Below are positions 16,186-22,088 of a stretch of DNA of 36,566 nucleotides, one piece after another. The position numbers and the translations under genes are program-made. The DNA is from Paenibacillus thalictri (GTDB taxonomy: Bacteria; Bacillota; Bacilli; Paenibacillales; NBRC-103111). Position 1 is the stretch's first letter. Each line of letters opens with the position of its first letter. The notes beneath the pieces are model-generated. The model was not told the DNA's origin. It searched no databases and worked only from the letters and a program-made list of their open reading frames with translations. The DNA lies in contig NZ_SIRE01000048.1 in assembly GCF_004307995.1 (NCBI RefSeq), forward strand, positions 1 to 36,566, written 5' to 3'.

Positions 16186-16247
16186 CTATCGGATATGGTA
16201 AAATAAGCAATATGCAATCAGGCTGGGAAAAACGGGGTGCGGGTGTT

Positions 16248-16673
16248 ATGTCCAATATTATATTGCCTTCCAAAGCGCTGGATATGGGAGCGGAACTGCG
16301 GGAGCTCGCTGCGGAATGGAACTTTACGGTTACAGAGACGGCGGAAGGTTACTTGCTTCAGCCGGAATATATGTTGTGTTTACATGGGATCTACGTGGAT
16401 GAGGAAAATCAGGGTTGGCGTTTCTCCCGCGAGATGGAGGCCACGACATGGGAAGATTTCCTGCTTATGCATGTGACGCACCGGTTGGCTGCAAAACATG
16501 CTTTGCTGCTGGAATATGATCTTCCAAACGGTATTCGGCTCACCGAACCAACCCCGGAACATTTTGAATCGTTTGATTCTTATGCGGAGCAAGTTGTATC
16601 CAAAGAAGAGGGCTGGCTGAAAGAAATGAAAAAAAATTGGATTTACACGCATCGGACAAGAAATGTCCGCTAA
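16248..16673 (+). CDS. Unknown soluble protein
   Basis: I do not recognise this protein of about 141 aa. It is soluble, acidic and rich in Trp, Glu and Leu, with no signal peptide or membrane segment. Visible blocks include ALDMGAELRELAAEWNFTVTETAEGYLL, GIYVDEENQGWRFSREM, TWEDFLLMHVTHRLAAKH and FDSYAEQVVSKEEGWLKEMKKNW. A frame start at 16212 exists, but it lies only about 8 bp after a TAAAAT -10 candidate, so ATG 16248 with GGGGTGCGGGTG upstream is preferred. The helix-rich C-terminus could mediate protein contacts. The gene is followed 63 bp later by an alpha/beta hydrolase gene. Confidence 0.7.
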   Translation: MSNIILPSKALDMGAELRELAAEWNFTVTETAEGYLLQPEYMLCLHGIYVDEENQGWRFSREMEATTWEDFLLMHVTHRLAAKHALLLEYDLPNGIRLTEPTPEHFESFDSYAEQVVSKEEGWLKEMKKNWIYTHRTRNVR

Positions 16674-16736
16674 AGCTAAGGTGATATGATGGGGAGATCA
16701 TCAGTGCTCTGAGTATGAGAAGGAGGCAGAAAAAAC

Positions 16737-17534
16737 ATGGACAAGCGATCAATTAAGCTGGGCAGCGGTCTGCAACTGGCGTACCGCGAACAAGGCGAGG
16801 GCACGCCGGTCGTGCTGCTTCACGGTTTTTGCGGCAGCGGCGCATATTGGGACAAGGTGGTGCCGGCGCTTGCGGCCCGGGCCCGGGTCATTGTACCCGA
16901 TCAGCGGGGCCACGGGGCTTCCTCCGCGCCGGAAGGTTCGTATTCGATGGAGACGCTTGCCGGAGACGTGATTGCGCTGTTGGATGCGCTTGATTTAAGC
17001 AGCGCTGTCGTATTGGGCCATTCCTATGGCGGGTATTCAACATTGGCCTTGGCGGAAGCAGCTCCTGAACGTCTGAAAGGATTTGGCCTCATTCATTCAA
17101 CGGCTTATCCGGATGACGAGAAAGGCAAGGAAGGCCGGCAGAAAAGCATGACCACGATCGCAGAGCAGGGGCTTCAGCCTTTCCTCAACGGGCTTATACC
17201 GAGACTGTTTGCACCCGAGCATATGGAGTCGATGCCTCAGGAAGTAGACAAGGCGATGGACATTGGCCGCGGCACGGATCCGCAAGCGGCGATAGCCACG
17301 CTGCAAGGCATGCGCGACAGGCCGGATCGCCGGCATGTGCTGGAAGCGGCCGAGATTCCGGTACTGCTGCTGGCCGGCGGCAAAGACCAAGTTGTGCCTG
17401 TGGAGAAGGCGTTTGCGGTCAGCGGGCCGCATATTAGACAAGAGCTGATGGAGTCGTCCGGTCATATGGGCATGATGGAGACGCCGCATGCGATGATCGA
17501 GAAAATATCTTCTTTTTTAAGGACGATCAAGTAA
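16737..17534 (+). CDS. Alpha/beta hydrolase
   Basis: This 265-aa cytoplasmic alpha/beta-fold hydrolase has a complete catalytic triad. The oxyanion region is LLHGFCGSGAYWD, followed by VPDQRGHGASS. The nucleophile elbow is GHSYGG (Ser96), the acid is Asp217 in LAGGKDQVVP, and the base is His243 in SSGHMGMMETP. A lid of about 60 residues lies between about 125 and 190. Length and motifs fit broad esterase, lactonase or carboxylesterase-type members, and the substrate cannot be assigned. AGAAGGAGG lies upstream of the ATG. No terminator follows within the 178-bp gap, which instead contains a short inverted-repeat element. Confidence 0.9.
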   Translation: MDKRSIKLGSGLQLAYREQGEGTPVVLLHGFCGSGAYWDKVVPALAARARVIVPDQRGHGASSAPEGSYSMETLAGDVIALLDALDLSSAVVLGHSYGGYSTLALAEAAPERLKGFGLIHSTAYPDDEKGKEGRQKSMTTIAEQGLQPFLNGLIPRLFAPEHMESMPQEVDKAMDIGRGTDPQAAIATLQGMRDRPDRRHVLEAAEIPVLLLAGGKDQVVPVEKAFAVSGPHIRQELMESSGHMGMMETPHAMIEKISSFLRTIK

Positions 17535-17582
17535 TAAGCCTGTTAAACTTCCGTCTATAAACATTGGAAAAAGCGCGGGATT

Positions 17583-17665
17583 CGTCGATGTCACTGAAAT
17601 AGTACTGTGTGAGCGAAATCATGCTGGAGAAGAGCCAGCGTTCGCTTTTTCAGTGGCCTCGATGC
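17583..17665. repeat. Imperfect inverted-repeat element, copy 1
   Basis: This 83-bp element has end arms CACTGAAA (17592-17599) and TTTCAGTG (17648-17655), nested GAGCGAA/TTCGC and GCTGG/CCAGC pairs, and no coding capacity. Read on the minus strand, it shares GAGGCCACTGAAAAAG, then nGAAnGCTG, then a 21-bp block (17 of 21 identical), then a TTTCAG end, in the same order with copy 2 at 21859-21970. The CACTGAAAAAG ends resemble those I associate with IS1182-type insertion sequences, but that link is tentative. Confidence 0.65.
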
Positions 17666-17711
17666 GTCCCTGCGCTTGTTTGTCGTACATAAGTGCCCGC
17701 ATGAGCTTACT

Positions 17712-18188
17712 CTATACCCACTGTTTATACCGCTCCTGGATCGTTGCCCGGCTTACCTTGGCGCGATGCAAGGCCAAGCTGGGGGCTTGATGGTTCAATT
17801 CCTCGATTTTTTCATTGATTAGCACAATCAGCTCGTCAATAAGCGGTTGTTGCGGATTCTTCTCCAGCAGTTGAATAACTTCTTCTATCTCTTTCTTAGT
17901 TGCTTGGCGCAGCATCACCCAAGGAGGGGCGGCGCCGGATTTCTTCAGAATCGAATCCAGCACATCTCCGGTTGGGATGACAAGCGGTTTGCCTAATCCG
18001 GGTAAATGTTTAAGCCCGCCGCGCTGCACAAAGTCGTCGTAGGCTTCGTCGGCCATGGTGCGTATCTGGCGATGGTATACTTCCAACAACTCCGTATCGA
18101 CAAGCGTGTCGGCAGGCAGCGGGATGTGCGCGCGTTCGGCATCGGAAGCAGCCGTGCGCTTCGGCTCGCGTTGTTTTTCTCGTTCCAT
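17712..18188 (-). CDS. DUF1992 (DnaJ-homologue C28-like domain) protein
   Basis: This about 158-aa soluble protein has the conserved DUF1992 block: YHRQIRTMADEAYDDFVQRGGLKHLPGLGKPL at about 37-70. A helical C-terminus follows (TKKEIEEVIQLLEKN, then ELIVLINEKIEELN). This domain is named for its presence in DnaJ homologue subfamily C member 28, but the bacterial proteins lack a J domain and their function is not known. ATG 18188 is chosen because AAGGACGG lies 8 bp upstream. The in-frame ATG at 18215 has no ribosome binding site. It is transcribed divergently from the chemoreceptor gene. Confidence 0.88.
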   Translation of the reverse strand: MEREKQREPKRTAASDAERAHIPLPADTLVDTELLEVYHRQIRTMADEAYDDFVQRGGLKHLPGLGKPLVIPTGDVLDSILKKSGAAPPWVMLRQATKKEIEEVIQLLEKNPQQPLIDELIVLINEKIEELNHQAPSLALHRAKVSRATIQERYKQWV

Positions 18189-18292
18189 CGAATCCGTCCT
18201 TCGTTTTTCATTCATATTATTTTATCATATAAACGGTTGATTTCTAGCGATGCCCTGACGTGAGTTTTCTGCAATATAAAAAAAGTTCAATA

Positions 18293-18321
18293 TTCGACAA
18301 AACGCAAAGGGATTTGTCGAA
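18293..18321. promoter_or_regulatory. Inverted pair of candidate Spo0A boxes
   Basis: TTCGACA (18293-18299) and TGTCGAA (18315-18321) both match the 0A-box core TGNCGAA, facing opposite ways, centres 22 bp apart. They lie 56-84 bp upstream of the chemoreceptor start, suggesting control by Spo0A at the onset of stationary phase or sporulation. Confidence 0.5.
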
Positions 18322-18376
18322 ATATGGCGAATAATATATTGCTGTAATGCCACTTAACATCAAGGGGAGATAGGGA

Positions 18377-20356
18377 TTGAACAGAATGAAGGGGATTACG
18401 TTATTGCCATTGGGGCTGAGAGGCAAGCTAAGATTGTCCTTTGCCGTTATCTTGCTGCTGCCGTGTTTATGCATCGGTTGGCTTTCCTACCAAACGGCCA
18501 AACAGGCGGTCGGCGATCAAATGAAGGAAGAAGCGGCAGATAATATGACGCTGCTGAACCAAACGATTGACCAATTGATCAGCGCTGAAAGCAGAGGAGC
18601 GGACATGCTTTCCAGGCAAATATCCAGCAAAGCTGTAGAAGGAAAGCTATCTTCGACGAAAGAGCTAATTGATGCCTATACATCGAGTCATCCGGAGCTG
18701 GAGCTGATTACGTTAGGCAATGAGAACGGAGCGTGGATGAAATCGCCGGATCCCGGGCCCCAGAATTACGATCCGCGGGAGCGTGATTGGCACAAAGATG
18801 CAATCAACCGCAGTCCGAATGTGATCGTATCCGATCCTTATGTATCGGCAACGACCAAAAACATCGTGGTTACTATAGCGAAAGCGCTTCCCGACGGGAA
18901 AGGCGTGGTCGGTTTGAACTTAAGTTTGAAGAAGTTGGGCGAGATTGCGCAGCAAGTAAAGATCGGCAACGAAGGTTATGTATACATACTGGACAGGAAG
19001 CAGAAATTTCTGATCCATCCGAAACACGAGGCCGGGGAGGATGCCGTAGGAGAGCAATATGACGCTTATTACAAACAGGGGAGCGGCACGGTTAGTTATT
19101 CCATGGACGGCGAGCTGAAGTACGCGGCGTTTAATACCAACGAAGCGACGGGGTGGAAGCTGGTAGGAACTATGATGATGGATGAAACCGAAAAAAAGGC
19201 CGAGGGCATCTTTAATCAGACGGCACTTGTCGTTATTGTGGCCTTGATTGCAGGCGCAGCGCTTGTATACGTCATCATCCGCTCGATCATGATTCCTATC
19301 CACGCGTTGATGGAGACGTCCGATAAGATCAGCCGCGGCGATTTAACGCAGCGGATTCATGTGAGGCGCCAGGATGAGCTAGGGAAGCTGGGCACAGCGT
19401 TTAATACGATGGTGGATTCCTTGCAGAAAGTAATACGTGAGATCGGGCAAACCTCAGGCCAGCTTGCCGCCTCCTCGCAGCAGCTAAGCGCCAGCGCGGA
19501 ACAAACATCCCGGGCGACGGAGCACATCGCTTCTTCGATCCAAGATATATCGGCCGGTACGGACGAGCAAATGCACAATATGGTCAAAAGCTCGGAAGCG
19601 GTAGGCCGCATGTCGGACAGTGTCGAACACATCGCTGAAAGCGCCCAATTGGCTGCGGAAACGGCGCAGACGGCTTCCGGCAAGTCGAAGCAAGGCGGAC
19701 AAGCGGTCCAGACTGCGGTGCGGCAAGTCGATTCCATCTCCGTCACGGTCGGACAGCTAGCCGGGGTCATCCGGGCCATGGAGGCCAGTTCAAGCGAAAT
19801 CGGCAAAATCGTTCAGTTCATTACCGATATCTCGATGCAAACGAACTTGCTGGCGCTGAATGCGGGAATTGAGGCGGCCAGAGCAGGCGAGCACGGGAGA
19901 GGTTTTGCCGTTGTAGCCGGAGAAATCCGCAAACTGGCCGAACAAACCAAACATTCAACGCAATTAATAGGCGGCATTATTCAAACGATTCAGGAGGAAA
20001 CCGGCAAAGCGGCCCGTTCGGCAGAAGATGCGATTCGGGAAGTTGATGCGGGAGCGCATGTGATTCAGGATGCGGGCGAGCTGTTTGCCGATATTCTTCA
20101 TATGAACGAGCAGCTGGCCGGGCAAATTCAGGTTGTGTCGACGGCTGCCCGCGCGATCTCGGAAGGAACCCGGCAGATGGCTGCATCCGCAGGCCACTTA
20201 TCGGTTATTGCGGACGCAAATGCCTCTAATGCGCAAAATGTTTCCGCCGCTGCGCAAGAGCAGCTTGCGTCGATGGAGGAAATATCGGCCTCGTCGCAAG
20301 CTTTGTCCAAGATGGCCGAGGAGCTCGCGGAAATCGTGGACCGGTTTGTGATTTAA
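18377..20356 (+). CDS. Methyl-accepting chemotaxis protein with dCache sensor
   Basis: This 659-aa transmembrane chemoreceptor has helix 1 at about 19-40, an extracellular double-Cache sensor of about 240 residues (PDPGPQNYDPRERDWHKDA and IVSDPYVSATTKNIVVTIAKAL are typical of dCache_1), and helix 2 at about 281-304. Next come a HAMP domain and the signalling coiled coil, whose hairpin tip reads QTNLLALNAGIEAARAGEHG then RGFAVVAGEIRKLAEQT. The usual AAIEAAR is AGIEAAR here. It starts with TTG 18377, since AAGGGGAGAT lies 5 bp upstream; ATG 18386 is an alternative with longer spacing. dCache receptors often bind amino acids or small organic acids. No other chemotaxis gene is nearby, so it is an orphan receptor. 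Candidate Spo0A boxes precede it. Confidence 0.95.
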   Translation: MNRMKGITLLPLGLRGKLRLSFAVILLLPCLCIGWLSYQTAKQAVGDQMKEEAADNMTLLNQTIDQLISAESRGADMLSRQISSKAVEGKLSSTKELIDAYTSSHPELELITLGNENGAWMKSPDPGPQNYDPRERDWHKDAINRSPNVIVSDPYVSATTKNIVVTIAKALPDGKGVVGLNLSLKKLGEIAQQVKIGNEGYVYILDRKQKFLIHPKHEAGEDAVGEQYDAYYKQGSGTVSYSMDGELKYAAFNTNEATGWKLVGTMMMDETEKKAEGIFNQTALVVIVALIAGAALVYVIIRSIMIPIHALMETSDKISRGDLTQRIHVRRQDELGKLGTAFNTMVDSLQKVIREIGQTSGQLAASSQQLSASAEQTSRATEHIASSIQDISAGTDEQMHNMVKSSEAVGRMSDSVEHIAESAQLAAETAQTASGKSKQGGQAVQTAVRQVDSISVTVGQLAGVIRAMEASSSEIGKIVQFITDISMQTNLLALNAGIEAARAGEHGRGFAVVAGEIRKLAEQTKHSTQLIGGIIQTIQEETGKAARSAEDAIREVDAGAHVIQDAGELFADILHMNEQLAGQIQVVSTAARAISEGTRQMAASAGHLSVIADANASNAQNVSAAAQEQLASMEEISASSQALSKMAEELAEIVDRFVI

Positions 20357-20375
20357 TCCGCTTTGGAACATAATA

Positions 20376-20417
20376 AAACGGAGCCCTTTTGTTTGAACAA
20401 AAGTCGCTCCGTTTTTT
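20376..20417. terminator. Bidirectional terminator
   Basis: AAACGGAGC (20376-20384) pairs with GCTCCGTTT (20406-20414), with an inner TTTTGT/ACAAAA helix. T-runs on the plus strand follow; on the minus strand the complement is TTTTATTA. It ends the chemoreceptor gene and the convergent small gene. Confidence 0.9.
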
Positions 20418-20425
20418 GTTGCTCG

Positions 20426-20560
20426 TTACTTGTCGTTTGATTCGCAGGCTTCGGCTTGGCGGGAAGCTGTGGTATCCGCAAGTTTATCCCCGAATTGATC
20501 AAGTCTTCCGGGACTGCTTGCCGGTCCTCTGTTTTTGGGCTTGCTGTTGCGTCCGGTCAC
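20426..20560 (-). CDS. Small 44-codon protein, unknown
   Basis: A short frame starts at GTG 20560 (or ATG 20566), with a perfect AGGAGG (20575-20570) 9 bp before the GTG, and stops at 20426-20428. A terminator lies immediately downstream. The product begins MTGRNSKPKNRGPASSPGR and ends SRQAEACESND plus Lys. It is very hydrophilic, rich in Asn, Lys, Arg, Ser and Asp, with one Cys and no hydrophobic segment. Size and composition are like those of minor small acid-soluble spore proteins, but I cannot assign it to a known one. The strong ribosome binding site and terminator are the main evidence. It lies downstream of the hxlR-type gene by about 100 bp on the same strand and could be co-transcribed. 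Confidence 0.6.
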   Translation of the reverse strand: MTGRNSKPKNRGPASSPGRLDQFGDKLADTTASRQAEACESNDK

Positions 20561-20668
20561 GCGCATTCACCTCCTGCATGATAAGTGCAGTACATAGAAT
20601 GCCTGATCGCGGCGCATTTTATGCCGTGACAACGGTGATGCCGGATACTGCCATCATGCTGCCGATGC

Positions 20669-20998
20669 TTAGCAGAAGCGCTCCGCCCACTTGGCGACTT
20701 CGTCCAAAATACCGTTCATTTGCTTGCCTTTTTCCGTGAGCTCGTATTCAATCCGTACGGGTACTTCGGGATAGACGTGCCGGATGACAATGCCGGCCTC
20801 TTCCAGCTCCTTAAATCGCTCCGACAACATCCGATCGCTGATGCCCGGAATGAACTCCGCAATATCTTTGTATCGTTGCGGTCCTTCCATCAGAGCGTGT
20901 ATAATAAGACCGCTCCACTTTTTGCTTATTATTTGTAAAGCTGCTTCCAGCTTTGGACATAACGCATGCTTCGTGCAGGATTCTTTCGACCTTGGCAT
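20669..20998 (-). CDS. HxlR-type winged-helix regulator
   Basis: This about 109-aa regulator has the HxlR fold: CPKLEAALQIISKKWSGLIIHALMEGPQRYKDI, the recognition helix GISDRMLSERFKELEEAGIV, the wing VPVRIEYELTEKG and a dimerising last helix. The conserved KW in SKKWSGLII and the early Cys residues (about 8 and 15) could sense electrophiles or redox state, as in HypR- and YodB-type members. ATG 20998 is chosen because AAGGAG lies 9 bp upstream; ATG 21004 and TTG 21007 crowd that site. It has its own promoter facing away from the acetyltransferase-like gene. Its target is not evident. Confidence 0.92.
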   Translation of the reverse strand: MPRSKESCTKHALCPKLEAALQIISKKWSGLIIHALMEGPQRYKDIAEFIPGISDRMLSERFKELEEAGIVIRHVYPEVPVRIEYELTEKGKQMNGILDEVAKWAERFC

Positions 20999-21022
20999 TG
21001 TCATCAACTCCTTTATCTTTCT

Positions 21023-21051
21023 ATTTTAGCATAGCAACCATAAAATGATAA
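21023..21051 (-). promoter_or_regulatory. hxlR-type gene promoter
   Basis: On the minus strand TTATCA (21051-21046) and TAAAAT (21028-21023) are 17 bp apart, with TGC before the -10 (extended -10). Confidence 0.6.
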
Positions 21052-21156
21052 GTTACCGATGGTACAAATTTATGCCAATCTGTGGAAGCTGCAGCCATAT
21101 TGACTGCAATAATGAATCAAAAGATAAATGAATCGGTCGAAACGGAGGAAAACGGG

Positions 21157-21828
21157 ATGAAATATATACGAATAACCGACATTCGGGATGTCTATTTTAA
21201 GCAAATGCACGACTTGATGAAAATGGTGTTTCCGCCGGAGGAAGTATTGGCGTTTGAGTTATGGGCGGAGCCGCTTGCCGATCCGGGCATCCGCGTATTT
21301 GTCGCGGTAGAAGACGGCAAGGTGGTCGGTGCGACGGAATACCGGTATTATCCTGAGATGGAGGTGGCGATGACCGACTTTACGATCATCGGGCGGGAAG
21401 GTTTGGGCGTGGGGCCTTTTCTCGTGCGGGAGCGGGAGCGCGATCTGCTGGCTGTCGTATCGGAGAACGGCACGCGGCTGAAAGGAATGTTCGCGGAAAT
21501 ATATAATCCCTATCTGGTAAAAGATTTCGCATTCGGCGGGATCAAGCCGATGGATCCGTTTGTCCGCCGTGAGGTGCTGGCTCACATCGGCTACCGCCGG
21601 CTGGAGCTGGACTACGTGCATCCGTCCTGGCAGTTGGACGGGGAAGCGGTCGGCGAGCTCGATTTATGTTTTCTGCCGTATGAGCAGGGAATCGAAGAAG
21701 TTTCTGGAGAGCTAGTCGAGCGGTTTTTAACGACCTATTACGCCGTTCATGAACATAAACCGCAGCAGTGGCACGACATGGTGCACGAGGCGGGGAAACG
21801 GGCTGCCATCCGGCTGCTGCCGATCTGA
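21157..21828 (+). CDS. GNAT-like acetyltransferase-related protein
   Basis: This about 223-aa soluble protein has a partial GNAT (Gcn5-related N-acetyltransferase) look. MKMVFPPEEVLAFELW is the first helix region. RVFVAVEDGKVVGATEYRYYPEMEVAMTDFTII forms the central strands with the usual substrate-side turn. GREGLGVGPFLVRERERDLLA sits where the acetyl-CoA loop and following helix belong, although the canonical R/Q-x-x-G-x-G/A is replaced by REGLGVG. The C-terminal about 70 residues (EEVSGELVERFLTTYYAVHEH) are an extra helical region. ATG 21157 is chosen for GGAGGAAAACGGG just upstream; the frame is open to 21082. The substrate is unknown and activity is uncertain. Confidence 0.75.
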   Translation: MKYIRITDIRDVYFKQMHDLMKMVFPPEEVLAFELWAEPLADPGIRVFVAVEDGKVVGATEYRYYPEMEVAMTDFTIIGREGLGVGPFLVRERERDLLAVVSENGTRLKGMFAEIYNPYLVKDFAFGGIKPMDPFVRREVLAHIGYRRLELDYVHPSWQLDGEAVGELDLCFLPYEQGIEEVSGELVERFLTTYYAVHEHKPQQWHDMVHEAGKRAAIRLLPI

Positions 21829-21858
21829 CACACATATGATCAAAGTCCGCTAGCTAGG

Positions 21859-21970
21859 GCTGAGGCCACTGAAAAAGTGAAAGCTGCATGTGCGAATCAT
21901 TCTTATGCTCGCTGAAGCATCTCCGGAATGATGTTGCTCACGCCGCCGCTTTTTTCAGGGGACTCGCTGC
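21859..21970. repeat. Imperfect inverted-repeat element, copy 2
   Basis: This 112-bp element has end arms GAGGCCACTGAAAAAG (21862-21877) and CTTTTTTCAGGGGACTC (21949-21965), inverted relative to each other. It matches copy 1 at 17583-17665 on the opposite strand, but with about 30 extra bases inside. It lies in the 260-bp gap before the c-di-GMP protein gene. I see no gene in the rest of the gap. It may be a MITE or solo insertion-sequence end. Confidence 0.65.
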
Positions 21971-22019
21971 AGCTACGCGGGCTTTTTTAATGCAACAAGC
22001 CTTTGCGAGCATCTTCTCG

Positions 22020-22049
22020 TAGACGATTGGCAGGAACAATTTGTATAAT
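22020..22049 (+). promoter_or_regulatory. Promoter of the MHYT-GGDEF-EAL gene
   Basis: TAGACG (22020-22025) and TATAAT (22044-22049) are 18 bp apart. The TATAAT falls inside the longest possible upstream extension of the gene, which argues for the downstream start at 22089. Confidence 0.6.
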
Positions 22050-22088
22050 GGAGTTGATATCCGTAATTTCGACAAAAACGGCAAAGGA

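Noticed and set aside
20600..20690. Minus-strand hydrophobic tail (GGALLLSIGSMMAVSGITVV) overlapping the end of the HxlR gene in another frame
   Set aside because: It resembles the last helix of a transporter, but it is only about 25 codons, has no start and overlaps a normal HxlR C-terminus.
20389..20739. Plus-strand 116-codon frame
   Set aside because: It covers the terminator, the antisense of the small gene and the end of the HxlR gene; it has no ribosome binding site and an improbable composition.
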